Below, piece after piece: positions 13,623 to 60,200 of a stretch of DNA of 64,000 bases (position 1 is its first letter; every line of letters begins with the position of its first letter). Under the pieces are notes generated by a model. It did no database searches. It worked only from the letters and a program-made list of their open reading frames with translations, and was not told the DNA's origin. This DNA comes from Limanda limanda (Eukaryota; Chordata; Actinopteri; Pleuronectiformes; Pleuronectidae). The stretch lies in contig NC_083644.1 in NCBI RefSeq assembly GCF_963576545.1, positions 23,511,893 through 23,575,892 on the forward strand, read 5' to 3'. Both the position numbers and the translations under genes were made by a program.

Positions 13623-14255
13623 CAGACCACTGCTGTAGTTTATCTTAGGACGAAGAAAAATACATTTTATGCACTGACTGCTGCAGAGCACTGGTCGACA
13701 GTTTATTCAATTTTCATTCATATTGAATGCGTCAGGTAATCGAATGGCACAGAATTGGTCACCCCACCTTCTCTGGACATTTACAGTAGACAAGTCAAGT
13801 GTGGACTCGATGAGATGAATGGTTTGTGAGGAACGCGTTGCACACACAGACAGACGGATGTTTGTGCAACTAGTAGGTAGATGCAAAGTACACATATTGC
13901 ATGTGTTTATACAAGCTACTGAACGCTCTGCTACTGAGTGAACCAGCCTTTACACAACAGGTCCATGACCTTGGGTCTCCATCTCTCCTCCATGAGTGAG
14001 AGTGATTGGACAAGCAAACACCTATTTTTTTTAAGTGTATGTTTATATTGTGTGGGCTGTGTGTGTGTGAGGGGGAGACAGATATGGTCACGGTCAACAA
14101 GACATGAACAACTGATTCATTACATTTGTTTGACCAATAACTTCCTGTGGAAGATAGATGTGTTTTGGTGCAGGCAGCTGTTCACTCTGACAACAGTCAC
14201 TCCCCTCACATGATGCTCCTGTATGGTGGGAGGAAATTATCATTCAGTGCACGCA

Positions 14256-14262
<7 letters not shown>

Positions 14263-14289
<27 letters not shown>
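14263..14289. repeat. (GT)13 microsatellite
   Basis: 27 bp of GT repeats shortly before the TTTGACTCTCC minisatellite. Confidence 0.93.
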
Positions 14290-14412
14290 GTCTGGGTTAA
14301 CAAGTTCAGCGTGGCTAATTCACAGGACCCAGACAGGAATCCTGGTCCCACCTCACACTTTTCAGAAGGAGCTACAGACACTGGAGGCCTTTCTCTGTGA
14401 AGTTTACGTCCT

Positions 14413-14509
14413 TGTGTGTGTTTGACTCTCCGTGTGTGTGTTTGACTCTCCATGTGTGTGTGTTTGACTCTCCATGTGTGTGTGTTTGACTCTCCATGTG
14501 TGTGTGTGT
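14413..14509 (+). repeat. 20-22 bp minisatellite (TTTGACTCTCC-GTGTGTG)
   Basis: Four copies of TTTGACTCTCC start at 14421, 14441, 14463 and 14485, each separated by a TGTGTGTG spacer that lengthens from 9 to 11 bp. It probably arose by expansion of a GT-rich sequence. Confidence 0.92.
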
Positions 14510-15968
14510 ACTTGCGTGCGTGCGTTTGCTGTGAGGCTGTTCATTGGACCGAAACCTAAATCAGCACATGAAAGGTGTGTATCTCAGTGTTGCTTCTCCG
14601 GCGGCCCTGACAGGAAACAGACCCTGGCTGTGGTATTTGGTTTCTCCAAACTCACACAGGACTCAATTTCAAACATGGTGCAAAATTCAAAACAGAAATG
14701 TGGCATGAGTGGGGACAATGAGACCAATGTTATGTCACTGGTTGGATTTAATTCCACAGATTGCTCACTGCTGTTACACATATATCAATTTTGTGCAATT
14801 AAATATGAAAATATGTCTCGTGTTGGAACGAGCTTCTTCTCTAAACTACCTGTAAAGATCAGTTTAACAGTTTCGCTTCCCTCTGCTTGAGTCTATTGAA
14901 TGTTCTTATCCCAGTTTCTCCAGCACGGCAGGAGTGTGAAGTTATTTGTGTTGGGACCGTGTGCGTAACACAGGTCTCCCAGAACGAGGAAGATAAAGGG
15001 CGGGGGGGTTAGACAATAACAGCACCCGGAGGGGAAGGATGAACAACAGTCTGACTGGAGACAAAAGAGAGGAATTATGGCGCATCTTTCGTCACATTTG
15101 TACAAATGTTTTGGCTAGAGCACTAGAGTCTCCTCTGTCATCACTAATCACCCAACAATAAATCTCTGAGCGGCAGGGAGAGAGAGAGAGGAGCAGGGAG
15201 AGACGAGTGTGGCTGCAGGAGGGGCAGCCTCTTACACACTGTCCTCCAACATTCAATAAAGAGAATGGCATGAATTTGGTTTCTGGCAGCTCATCATAGA
15301 CATTCTCTCTTTTGCGGGTCACGTTGAACCGTGGCAAAGGTTGGAATCTTATTGGATTTTCTGTTCCGTTGTATGTTTCCTGCCAAATTGAATTTCTGCT
15401 TCCACGGCTGAACCCGACACGGCGTCAAAATCGTTTCTTTTGGTTGGTTTTGTAAGATTGCACGTTGTAAAAGACCGATCTCGTCCGACTGGTGTTATCT
15501 CCTCTGCTGCTCCAATGCACGGCCGCATGGAGACAAACACTGTGTGCTACGTGAGGACAGCACTGTAGTTCCTAATGAGACTGAGGAGTGATGGTGCACA
15601 GAAACAATGTGCTGAAAGAACGGACCAACACCCGGCTCCTGAGGTGGACGACACACTGACTGATATATCTGTAACGCTCACAGAGTGAGACTCCTGTGCT
15701 TTCCTGGACATTTCATCTCCTGTATTTCTTCACAGTTAGAAAAACATTTGGCGCAGGCTGAGCCGCTCTTACAGGATACAATGTCCCAAAGAGGACAAAT
15801 CTGGGAAAAGGAGACAATTCTCCATCATTCTCCGGCAGTGTTTCCTGGCCTGCTCTCACCCTCTGTACATTGTCGAGTTTTGATCCTTCTCACGAGTCTG
15901 TGTCCGAGGCACCATTGTGCTCTGGTGCCTCAAATGCGGCTCTGTTTCCTGAAGACAGTTTAAATCAA

Positions 15969-17299
15969 TATACATAGATCAGCCACAACATAAAAACAAT
16001 GACAGGTAAAGAAAACAACATGGATGATCTCTTTACATCGGCACCTGTCAGCTGGTGGGATATATTAGGCAGCAAGGCAGCAGCCAGTTTTTGTAGTTGT
16101 GGGTGCATCTGCGTTGTTTATGTGGGGAAAGACCAGGGTTGCATTATGGGAAGAAGGCGAGCTGAGACAGGCAGTGTGATGCTTTGGGCAACATTCTGCT
16201 GGGAAACAATGAGTCCTGACTTTCAAGTGGATGTTACTGAAGCTGTTTTCAGACATGACCTAAACTTCTGAGAATTTCAGGAGAAATCCTGAAATGCAAA
16301 TATTCCTTCCAATCTATAACAGAAAATAAACTAGTTTTAAAGCATCAACAAGCATAAGCCCCCAGTAACAACCTGCCTCTGCACAAGTTCTTTAAACTAT
16401 AGCTGCTTTCAGACATGCTCTGAAGTGATCCAGTGGGGATGTATATGTGAGAAGGCACATTTTTTGAATCAGCTCCCTAGTATAAACTCCGGAAAGCATC
16501 TGAGTGAGCACATGTGAGAACACAGCACGATATTCTCCGCAGGATTTTAACATCAAGCGTGTGACAGACGGACAACGGGGGGAAAAAATTATCTCATGAT
16601 GAAAAAGAGGTGACATACATGAAGAAGACAGACAAACATGTCAACTCGGAAAGACAGGACATGAGAGCTTTTGTCTACGCTGGTATTATGTGCTATAAAC
16701 AAAAAGACGAGATCTCTACGTCCCTATCTCACTACGTCCCCCCTCCTTCCCATCAGGCGCCAACACTAAACTGAACACTAGAGAGACTTCCCTGTTGTTG
16801 TGAACGCATCTGACCCGGACAATCTCCTGCTGTGTTCCTCATGTGAAAAGTAAACATGAAGCCGAAACCAAATTGTCCGCCTCTCTCTGGAGTTCATTTC
16901 TGAACTTTTGACAAATGCCGACATATCTAAACATCGTTGCAGAGCAAGCACCCTTTCATGGCAGTGGTACTCCCTGATAGCGTTGACCTCTTTCAGCACG
17001 GTGATGCAACCAGCCTCACTGCAGGCGTCGTTCAATGGTTTGAGGAACGTGACAATTCAAGGAGTTCACTTTGCCCCTAAATGCTGCAGATCTCAGTCTG
17101 ATCAAGCATCAGCATCAGTGGGATGTGGTTGAAAAACAACTCTCACAGCCTGAGGAGATCTGATGCTAAAATCTCGGTGCCTGATATCACAGGACTTGTT
17201 CAGATGTCTTGTGGAGTCTGGACAGCTGAGAGCTGCTTTGGTGGCAGCAGGGGGCCGATATCAAGTAAGTGGTTTTAATGTTGTGGTTGATTGGTTGAT
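15969..17299 (+). mobile_element. Tc1/mariner-like transposon remnant, interrupted
   Basis: The left terminus GATCAGCCACAACATAAAAAC is mirrored at the right end by GTTTTAATGTTGTGGTTGAT. Between them are decayed transposase pieces: a plus-strand MLWATFCWET segment followed by VDVT (16175-16238), and after the interruption YLNIVAEQ and FQH(G)DA-like sequence (16920-17010). Much of the N-terminal transposase is deleted and the rest has stops and frameshifts. A second element occupies about 16241-16908. Family assignment rests on remembered fish consensus sequence. Confidence 0.75.
16241..16908. mobile_element. TIR element nested in the Tc1/mariner remnant
   Basis: It begins GCTGTTTTCAGACATGACC and ends, on the other strand, GTTCAGAAATGAACTCCAGAG, imperfect inverted ends of one dispersed family. 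It splits the transposase reading between VDVT and YLNIV. A second internal start-like motif (GCTGCTTTCAGACATG, 16402) suggests either two stacked copies or an internal duplication. Confidence 0.65.
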
Positions 17300-17639
17300 C
17301 CTACTGGGAGTTTGCTGTTTCTGTCCCCATGGGAAAGAAAATTTGATGTAAAGCGAAAAAGGGTTCAGAATGCTCCCAATGTTCCCAACTAAATTTAAAT
17401 TTTGAGTTATGATGTAATTATTCAAATCGATTTGAATTAACTGAACACCACAGCGTCAAATATAATAAACGGCAAAGTTGTGTGATAATTTCCCATTGGT
17501 TTCTCATTATATGACAAACTGTTTCACATACTCACATACACAGACTAAGATATTATCAATCTAAATGTGTCTGTTTTTTTATCATCAACATCCAAATATT
17601 ATTCTGAGAAAATTGGTATTAAAAGAAATTATCACAATG

Positions 17640-17755
17640 TCCAATCCCTCCACCAAATTCTGTTGAAATCAGTTCCATAGTTTTTGTGAAATCCTGCTGG
17701 CAAACAAATGGACAGGTGCAAAACCGTCACTGCCTTGGTGGAGGTTATAGATTCC
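17640..17755. repeat. Dispersed repeat fragment (CCTCCACCAAATT type)
   Basis: CCTCCACCAAATTCTGTTG, then GTGCAAAACCGTCACTGCC and GGTGGAGGTTATAG. The CCTCCACCAAATT(T/C) phrase recurs at 27528-27560, and a related GTTTGGTGCAATTTGGA occurs at 52520. Probably 3' fragments of one old element. Confidence 0.5.
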
Positions 17756-18251
17756 CAAATTGGGCTTTGTATGATTAATACAAACAAAATTCGGTGAAGT
17801 TAATTCCAGAGATTCCTGCTTAAATTGGAAACAAAGCTGGTGACGGCGAGGCAAAGGAGAAAAGTCAAAGGGCAAAAGAATTGTAAAACCCAATCCGACT
17901 GAGGAAAACTGAAGAGTTGGGTGACAACTCAGTTTCATCAATCTGTGACACATTTATTAGTTGTTTTATCATAAAGATTCTGATTATAGCACATATACAA
18001 ATCAGTTATTTTTAATCGTATGACTGATGGAAAATGTGAGTGTGCCTAAATAAAGGTGCAGTGTGCAGCGTGGGGGGGTTGGGATGTGCTGGGTGCAGTA
18101 TAATGATAGTTCCTCTCCTAATTTCCTCCTAATGAACTCATTCCTGTCCACCTGACCTGATACACCGCTCTCTTGCCTGGAGTGATGTCTGACGATTAAA
18201 TTAGAACCATCTTGTCAGTCAGAAATAGCAGACAGGAATAAAGTGAGAATG

Positions 18252-18292
18252 GTGTGTGTGTGTGTGTGTGTATCCATGTGTGTGTGTGTGTG
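18252..18292. repeat. Interrupted (GT)n microsatellite
   Basis: Two GT runs separated by TATCCAT, 41 bp in total, intergenic. Confidence 0.93.
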
Positions 18293-20419
18293 TTTCTTGA
18301 GACCAGCCAGTTTGCGGTTTAAGCCCTGTGGCTCAAGCATTTGACCTTTCGTTGGTTTTCAGTGTCAAGGATCTTTAGGTACTCAAGTTCCACCGTCTGT
18401 TGCCATGGAAATGTGGCTTTGAGGGAATGTCCATCACTGACCCAGAATACCCAAACACACCCCGCCTGCTCGTATTAAATGATTCTGGATGGCACTGCTC
18501 CCTGGGCGCACGCATTCCTCATTACTGTGCACAAGGGAAGTGGACGGAAAGGCTACCTGTTGCCACAGCAACGTAACCCAAACACAGGGGTCAGACAAGT
18601 GTGCCCGTGTCATTCCTAACGTGACAGCGGTTTGCCATAAACCCGGGCTGGGGTGGTAATGATACTCCTGTGCAGTGGGCGTGGCTGGCGTTGGGCTCTG
18701 TGGATGCTCGCCGGGGCCCAGTTTGGCCACACTCACAAATGGGGAGGCAACACAGGAAACTGGGGCTTCCAGTAAAAACATGTAATTAGAAACACATTGA
18801 CTGGGAGCTTTGGCATGGTACACCCAGTAGGAACCAAGGGAGAGAAGCATGCAGGCAGAGATACACGCGGGAAAAAAATGATGGAAGTGGAGAGGACAAG
18901 ATCATTGGGTCACTGGCAAAATCCCATGAGAAAATCAAATGCTGTGGGACGAAAACGGGAACAGCAGAGACATGGACGGTGAGAGACGGGACATGTCGCC
19001 ACAGACCAATGAGAGTAGAGCGATGATGAAGAGCAGGGACACCTCAGCACCGGGGCTGACCGGTCAGCTGGTTGAGGACAGACATGTGGCTGACAATTAT
19101 TTCCCACTGCTGGAAATCCCTACAACTACTACTGTTTACATGATGCAATATAAATGCCACTGTATCTGGGAGTGCGTCAGTATGGCTCAGAGGCCTCACC
19201 ACTAAAGAGCAGGCGGCGGGACAAGCTCAAGCTCAGAGGGCAGCACGGGCCTCAGTGGGGCCGGGCGGCCGGTGCCACGCCCTGCACGGCCACGCAGTGA
19301 ACCGGACGCCAGAGGGACAGACGGAGAACCCGGTCATTGCTAACCATGCTTCATGGGGACGCCTGACAGCAGCTGACAGGAGCGCGGAGACATCGTGCAG
19401 TTGTTCATTTCTACGCCTACAGCGATGAGGCCAAAACCTAATCCAACATGAATACCAGAAATTTGTTAATTGTTTAAAAAAACAGCACACGCTCAAAGAC
19501 GTGAAGAAAGGCATACTGTAGTAGTTATGTGTTTTCAGGAAGCCAAAGCCACACATGGCAAGATTTATCGGGGTTTGAACAGCAGCCTGTTCGACAAACG
19601 TCACCGAGCGACGCTGAGAAACGACTTGCAGCTCTCCCACTTCTCTGCACCGCGGGTGAAACTCTCCCAGAGCAGAATCCTGGGATGCCAGAGACTCTGC
19701 AGGGGATGGACGTGAGAACGCGTCGCCGCATCCACAGAGAGAAACCATCAGAGGCGCTCTTTAGTGTGTGGCTTCACAGATCAGAGATCAGGCGAGTGGT
19801 GGCTGTGGCCTCAAGAAGAAAAAAGGCCTTCATTAGCCTTCGCTCCCAGAACGCTGCCAAAGTCAACAGTTCACAGACACATAATTAGAACAAGAGGAGG
19901 AAATGTATGCTTGGTAGGTGATGAGGTTTTATACATTTCAGAATACAAACTTGTGAAGTGACAATTCACAGTCTACAGAAGCAGAAGGAACAGCTGGAGA
20001 AGGGGCAGTGAATGAGGAAGCCAATGAAGGTGGAGGGGACAGAACGGGACAGAAGGAAGCCTCCGCTGAAAGAACTGAAAAATCATTCATAAAGAATAAT
20101 GTAAACACACACTGTAAGGAGCGATACCCCCAGAACATTCCAACAAAAACACTCCACAATTCATCACAAACATACAAACAGTACTTTGGATTTTCTTTTG
20201 GTTCCTGCGTAACATCTCTGCCCTTCAGACACCACTGGTCCTGGAATAGCTGAGCTCAGTCTTCAGATAATGATGAACTGTGTGTTCAACAGTATTCCAC
20301 AGAATGAAAAGTAAAACGACTAAGCAGGTCCGATAGCAAAACCTTTCAAACCCTTGAAACCTTGAAACTCTTGTATTGTTTCACATTGTTCAGCTCCCAC
20401 AATCTATCACATGGTGTGA

Positions 20420-21181
20420 CAAACATGAAGCCCTTCAGTTTTTATTTGAAAAGAAGCATGAACAGACGGCATACTCGTACTTTCTAGCTTCCATGTACAT
20501 AAAAACATTTATAGCTGAGCTGTCTTCAGAGGTCTCCCTCTCCAAAACAACGTTGATATTTGTAAAATCATAAATGGAGCAACATGTCTTAAAAGAACAC
20601 TCCGGGGGCTAACGGGATGTCAACAGTAAACATGTTTGGAAACAAAAGAACAGCTGTAAAATGTAAGAGATGTAAACATGTATTAAGTGAACAAAAACAA
20701 AGTGCGCTGAAATATCTATGGTCTTGTGTTTTGTTTTTAACTTGGCAACTGGCCACAGATTTACAGTAAGGTCTTCAGTAAATGCTACAGTGAGGGAGGT
20801 CAGGGTGCAGCCGTGCCGACAGTAACACCGGGTAGAAATCAGAAAAAAAACTGTGAGTGACATGTCAGACGTTTCATTTCCCCTGTGGGCAGACACAGCG
20901 ATTTGGAGGCAGATCAAGCATATCTGGAATTTTGTTTGTTCAAAAACAGTACGACAAAAAAAAAAATTACAAATGTACAGTCTTTGCTTGGACGTCAAAA
21001 AAACTCTCCCTAATGTTTTCCATATCCTACATGTATGTATGTTTAATAACAAGGTTCCTGCTATCTATCCATCTGTGTATACAGCATGTAGAGGCCAAAC
21101 CGGCTGCATGAAGCACGAGACTGAACTTTATCTGCGCAATCAAATATCTTTAGCTCTCAGCCAGTGTTTCAATAATTGCCT
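20420..21181 (-). other. prdm5: Probable prdm5 3' UTR
   Basis: Non-coding AT-rich sequence directly after the prdm5 stop. Read on the minus strand, the candidate poly(A) signals are ATTAAA at 21042-21047 and canonical AATAAA at 20441-20446. The end given assumes cleavage about 20 nt past the latter; without transcript data this is an estimate. Confidence 0.45.
20441..20446 (-). promoter_or_regulatory. Candidate polyadenylation signal AATAAA
   Basis: The plus strand reads TTTATT, so the minus strand reads AATAAA. It lies about 740 nt after the prdm5 stop, a normal 3' UTR length. A weaker ATTAAA at 21042-21047 would give a short 3' UTR. Confidence 0.4.
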
Positions 21182-54345
<33,164 letters not shown>

Positions 54346-54380
54346 ACCAGAGGCTACACAGTAACCTTTTCTCAGGCTGC

Positions 54381-55140
54381 TCTCACTGTGCAACACTGTA
54401 GTCATCATTACTGTTTACACCGTTTTATATACATTTATTTAACTTATTACCACGAAGAACAATATATAACCAAGAGTCAACAAACTACTGATGACATAAT
54501 AAGAAAACAATGCAACTGCCGGTTCTCACTGTACAACACAGTAGTCATCATTACTGTTTACTAAGTTATATATACATTTATTTAACTTATTAACACGAAG
54601 AACAAGATATAATTAACCCTGAGAGTCAACAAACGTCTGATGATATAATAATAAAAACAATTTAACTGTCTACTCTCACTGTACAACACAGCAGTAAAGA
54701 CGCACTTTAGTCATCATTAGTGTTTACACAGTTTTTATACATTTATTTAACTTATTACCATGAAGAACAATATATTACTAAGTCTCAACAAACTGATGAT
54801 GACATATTAATAAAATCAATGTAACTGTCTGCTCTCACTGTACAACACAGCAGTAAAGACACACTTTAGTCATCATCAAGGTTTACACAGTTGTATATAC
54901 ATTTATTTAACTTATTACCACAAAGGACAAGACATAAGAAAATAATGATGAATACTTATGTATAATAAAAACAATGTTTGTGCTCTCACTGCACAATGAA
55001 ACAGCAAAGATACACACTTATCACAGCTACACTGAAGTCATAACTGTATCCACCAACATTGGATCTTATATGTACATAATGATATGACAATAATGTAAAA
55101 CTTCTCTACAAACTATTTACACACTAGGGTTTTTATATTA
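54381..55140. repeat. Tandem array of about 150-bp units upstream of prdm5
   Basis: The phrase TCTCACTG(T/C)(A/G)CAA recurs at 54381, 54524, 54674, 54833 and 54984, giving units of 143, 150, 159 and 151 bp. Units share GTCATCAT, ACATTTATTTAACTTATTA and CAACAAAC...TGATGA(C/T)ATA blocks and drift toward the far end. Degenerate echoes continue to about 55640. AT-rich and non-coding. Confidence 0.85.
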
Positions 55141-55439
55141 ACTACCATGATGCTATAATAATGATGATTATATTAATTTTACCATTATTTATTCTGTCAG
55201 CAGACAGCACAGCAGACACACTGTTATCACAGCAACACTGTGGATGTTACTCTATACACAAACACTGGATCCCATATTGACTAATATAATGATGATGTGC
55301 AGTGCAGGTGGAGGAATACGCCAATTAGCTCACTTTCAAGCCGCGCTAAAGTTCACAAAATTAGAAAATCCAAAATAAACAGGCTGGAAAATAATATGAC
55401 TATGAGAGTCAACAAACTAGTAATAACATAATATGTATG

Positions 55440-55860
55440 ACAGCGTCCTGCGTCCTGATTGGTCCAAACTCCAGCAATGTTCCACCACTGTGTTTCACTC
55501 ACTGCTCTCACATGATGAAATATACACTGTGATCACAGCTCAACCTTAGTGATAATAACAGTAAAAACTGCACCCACACACACTGGATCTTATGATGATA
55601 TGATGAAGACGATGATGATATTTTTTCCACAGTTTAAAAAAGAGATAACATAGAAAATGACAAGATGAATAACATATACTTGAGGAGGCAGAAAGCTCAA
55701 TTCGCCGAATAAACATGCAGAAAAAATATGATGACCTGTGAGAGTGAACAAACTAGTTAAAACATAATATGCAAAATAATAACAATGCTGCAGGAAAAAG
55801 CAACGCTGCGCCCTGATTGGTCTGAAATGTATAACCAAAAGTTTCCTTTTCTGTGGTGGA
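55440..55860. repeat. Duplicated CCAAT-block copies distal to the array
   Basis: The promoter-proximal block around 54300-54345 (CTGCAGGAA...CGCTGCGTCCTGATTGG) recurs at 55440-55470 and again at 55787-55835, each keeping the inverted CCAAT core. These copies appear to belong to the same duplication history as the adjacent array. Confidence 0.65.
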
Positions 55861-56764
55861 ATACGAATGCTCGCACTTGTACTAGTTTATCCACACAGTT
55901 TGACTATTTCAGACTCATAGGTTCATTAGTATGAAAAAGAGAAAATAAAAACATGGCACAATACAGAACTAAAATATAGAAATACAGTCATCACATTTTT
56001 CAAGTCCGCAGGGATTAAAAATGCATGCACACTTTTGTTCCAATGAGATGAGTTAGTGTTTTTCTCAGCTAAGAGTCAGTTAATCATAACATAAACTTAT
56101 ACATAGAATTCCTCAACAGAACATCAAAGGTGGGGACATGGTTATTGCCAAAAACATGTGACTTTTTCTATTACATCATCTAAAATTGATATTGATTACA
56201 GTTTTGTATATTTATTTTTTGGGGGAAAGTTAATCCATTTGGCATATGAGGAATACATGTATAAGGCTTTCTGGCAGTTCTAATCCACTGATGAATGAAA
56301 ATGGATGTGCCAACAGATCCATTAATACTTCCTGCCTATTCCACAGTAAAATCTTGCAGAGGCAACATTATTCTACACTGATAACACACGCAGTTCACAT
56401 TGATCGGAAAAAACACTCACCATCATTTTCCTCCTTCACCATTAACCTCAAAAAACCTCAGAATACTGTGTATTTTGGCTGGAATTTATCTTCTGAAACC
56501 ACACTGTACCAACAAGCAGTAGAGCAGAGGTCTGACTGACCCTTTTAGCTTGAAACTGTTAGCTCAGCAGGCCAGAAGCCACAATTTACCACAATCAAGG
56601 GGCTGCTGGAACAGATGGTCCTTCTGATGTGAAGACGGCTGCTCACCATCCATCTGAGCCAAACCACCAAGGCAGAACTATGAGCAAGTAAAAACAAAGC
56701 AGGTAGTCAAAGATGAACGCAAACCCTTCCCACGAATGATGCTAGGTACCATGTTTGTTACATA

Positions 56765-57022
56765 GGGCGGCTGTGGCTGAGGGGTAGAGTGGTCGTCCTC
56801 CAACCTGAAGGTCGGCGGTTCGATCCCCAGTCTGAACCATCTGCATGCCGAAGTGTCCTTGGGCAAGATGCTTAGCCCCCCATAGAATAACAAAGTGCTG
56901 CAAGTAGATGCACTGTATCAATGTGTGTGTGAATGGGTGAATGTGAAACTGTACTGTAGAGCGCTTTGAGTGGTCTTCATCAGACTAGAAAAGCGCTATA
57001 TAAATACAAATCCATTTACCAT
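56765..57022 (+). mobile_element. tRNA-derived SINE copy 4 with target-site duplication
   Basis: Head GGGCGGCTGTGGCTGAGG, B box GGTTCGATCCC, GCATGCCGAAGTGTCCTTGG body and GCGCTATATAAATAC tail. TTACATA directly precedes it (56758-56764) and follows it (57023-57029), a 7-bp target duplication that fixes both ends. It is the best-preserved copy in the window. Confidence 0.88.
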
Positions 57023-57188
57023 TTACATAATTCAATACATTTCACAAAGAGCTGTGTTATATCTGTAGACATACTGTTTATTTTACAGTTGAGATGTTAA
57101 GATGAGATTATTTTATGTGTAATGTGTGGTACAAGTGGACAGAGTAAACACTCCCATAGTAATATTTAAACCAACAAAAAGCTAAAAT

Positions 57189-57291
57189 GAATACTACTAC
57201 CGATACCAAAACCAACACTTATACTAATACTTATACCAATAGCAATACCAAAATTAATACCTATACTAATACTAATACTAATAAATATAAA
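57189..57291 (+). repeat. Degenerate ATACTAAT tandem repeat
   Basis: Irregular repeats of ATACTAAT/ATACCAA-type words over about 100 bp, including CTATACTAATACTAATACTA. Low-complexity intergenic DNA. Confidence 0.85.
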
Positions 57292-60200
57292 GGAATCAAT
57301 AAAGTTTGATCTTATCTCTTGTCTTATGTTGTAATATAATGTGTAATGTAAAAACTAAACCTCCTGGATCGTTCTGAGAGGAAAACATCAAATTTCAGAA
57401 TAAAAGTATCTAGTGATACCAGATGACTTTTTTTTGCTGACTAACCGTTTACATGACATGCTTAAGCAGTGGATGTGGTTTCAACTGCACTAAAGAAAAC
57501 ATCTCCTGTGTATATTTTTCTGAAACTATCAGGCCACAAGCAGACACCCCATTATCTACAATATATTGTTTTATTCTCCACTCACCTTGAGTTGTTGACG
57601 TACCCCCCACACCAGCCAGATGAGCTTAGAACACCTCTTCAGCAAACGCGTTCGCTCTTTAATCAGCAGCGTGTCAGTTTTATTTTGGCTTTGTTTACGA
57701 TGTTTATAGCTTGTGTTTATGCCAATGGCTTCCTGTTGTGCTGTGGCTCTTCGCCGAACTGATGCGTGATTGGTCCAGATGGCCGGCGCTGGTTGACAAT
57801 TACGGCACAGACTGAATCATGATGTGCATGTTTACTCCAGAGTCAATGAGCTGGTGCTTTGGAGCGTTTTTTCCGCAGACATTCCCGACTGCTGTTTTTA
57901 AAGGGTTTACACTTCCAACCTGGAGCAGACGTGTCCTTCAATAGGGATTCCCACTGTTGTAGTTTAGTTTCATCTGTGGCCTGGAGTCATGTTCCAGGTG
58001 TATTTGAGTTAAGCCATGAGGGAGGGCTACAGGGAGTCTTACTGGGTGACAAGCCTGATCAGTGCACTGAGAGGGCCTTTGTGTGTGTCCGCCCCACCCA
58101 TGTCCTGCTTGGTCCATTTCTGTCTCCCCTGACCTCTCTGTCAGTGCCTTGGCCTGTCGGGGCAGGACGATTAAATGTCATGACCCCTTTTTTCCCTCCG
58201 TGCCATCTGACGACCCTGCATTAACTTTCACTCAGCTTTCACCGAGATCCCTGGGTTATCCAGACCAGCTCTGATCTCCAACACCTGCGCAAAAGACACA
58301 CACCAAACACACAGAGGACTCATCTTCTAAACCAGGGAACCCAATACAAGGCAAGATGATAATCCAGATTTGGCCAGTGTTAGATCATGGAGTCGGTGTA
58401 TGATTGAGGTAAAACTCAGAGTTATTCACAGAATAAAATAGATATGCTGACCTCAAATGGGGTCATATTTAATTTTTTGAACAAGAAGATACCAAATGAG
58501 CGCTGATATGTTGATGTTCCCAACAGCTTCACCTCCCCATACAGTAATGTTTATATAAGTGTCTGTGTTGCTGTTGCTAAGCAGCAGTGTTCTCAGGAGT
58601 TAACCACTTGAACATCAAGCATACATCTACACAACTTCCCATGTCCTAATAATAAGTTTGTTTCTGTATTGTTCAATATGGAGATTGTTAAAGTCTGTCA
58701 CCCTTTATTAAAAACAAAACTGTGACTGAGGGGAATGTAGTTTCGCAGTTTTTCAATTAAATAAAAAAGAATATTAAGTTTGAATAGTTTGACTAAAGAA
58801 ATATTGGATAATTTGACATTTTCACCTGACAACGGAAAATAAAATAAAAAAATCCACATTGACACTAATTCATCATGAGGGCTACATGAATGTGTGTACC
58901 AAAGTATATTGCTAATGAATGGAGTTCATGTCATCCATACAGATAGTATGGTTAAAAATGTTTTTTCTAGACACAATACAGGCTCTATAACAGTGAAGTC
59001 TGGCTCTGCTTCTAACCAAATGTCTTTCAATATTTTTGACTAATTCACTCACATATGATGACAGAAGCTTTCCATGACTGGCCTTGTAAAGTGATGACAA
59101 AGCATCCACATGCACAAACCAGCAATACCAGACAATGATGCATTGAGGACTTAAGAGTCTACCACGATAAAGATTTTTTGTTTCTACTAAACAAAGACAT
59201 TTGGATCATCATCCCCATGGGACAATGTCTTTGAACCCTGAAAGTACCCATGGAACTGAGCCACTCAGTGGCTGGACTGCCAGTTGAGTCTCAGCGGTCC
59301 CAAAACTACAGAAACCACATTTAGGACATGGTGAAGGAATGGATTGCATTGAAATAAATACTTTCTGAGTTTCTTTTTTTTTTTCTAAGTAAATATTTTC
59401 ACTGGAGGAAAACCTCAGTTTGGCAAACATACAACTGGTTTCATACAAGATTTTCCAAATGGATGTGAGCATTTTTCTGAAATCTCCCAAACCCGATACT
59501 GTAGATTGAGGGGCCAGACCACCTTTTGTTTCATGTTTCACAAACCCCTGCTGTCCCTCACCACAGCTCCCTATTTCAAGGCTGTCGCTGAATAGCCAGC
59601 AAACCATTTCCTGACGCTCCGAGGTCACTGGATAAATGATGTTTTCATTTGACAACCCCGGGTCGCCACTAAAGGAGGGTCTTCAGAGGGAGCCTTTTGA
59701 AATTACAGTACTGATGAAGCGTGAGAAATTACAGGCACTTAGAAGTGATTTCATGAGCACTAGAGAGCAGGGGGACCACCCCTATGCAGCTCGGGTGAAA
59801 GGGAGCGAATGCAGTTAGTAAACAAGTACACAAACACAAAAGCCTGGTGTGCACACAGATAATACATACACACATTAATAGCCATACACACGAAGACAGA
59901 AAATCCCATTTAAGTGCGGAGGCATCAGCACGATAAGAGGAGCTTCATCCAGGGATCCTGATCATGTGTACTGGATTGTTTATATCTATGATCATAAAAG
60001 TGACCTTGGCATTTTAAATTAAATAGAGGCCGTATTCAGGAGCCAGTCATTGTTTTTTTCACTGCTTGAGTTATCCTAATGGAGATCGGCTGAGACGGCC
60101 GATGCCCGAGGGCTGCTGGTCCCTCTCCACCCTTCCTGGGAATGGGTTTTTGGTCAGGATGGGTTTTGAAGGAAGCCTCCGATTTCTGCCTGGCCCTCTG

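Larger units (their letters stand above)
17300..20419. other. Intergenic DNA downstream of prdm5
   Basis: Holds a repeat fragment at 17640 and a GT repeat at 18252. Open frames of 138 codons (18434-18850, minus) and 171 codons (19233-19748, minus) are present but match nothing I know and lack coding-like composition. Probably non-coding. Confidence 0.55.

Noticed and set aside
14413..14509. Regular short repeats resembling a CRISPR array
   Set aside because: The spacers are just GT runs and the host is a vertebrate. It is a minisatellite.
15999..16271. 90-codon plus-strand open frame
   Set aside because: It is a fragment of the decayed Tc1/mariner transposase running into the nested element, not a functional gene.
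19233..19748. 171-codon minus-strand open frame
   Set aside because: No recognisable domain, no splice sites in suitable positions and overlapping open frames on the other strand. Likely chance in GC-rich non-coding DNA.
59209..59655. 148-codon minus-strand open frame upstream of prdm5
   Set aside because: No domain recognised and no flanking splice or polyadenylation context. It could be an unannotated exon, but the sequence alone does not support it.
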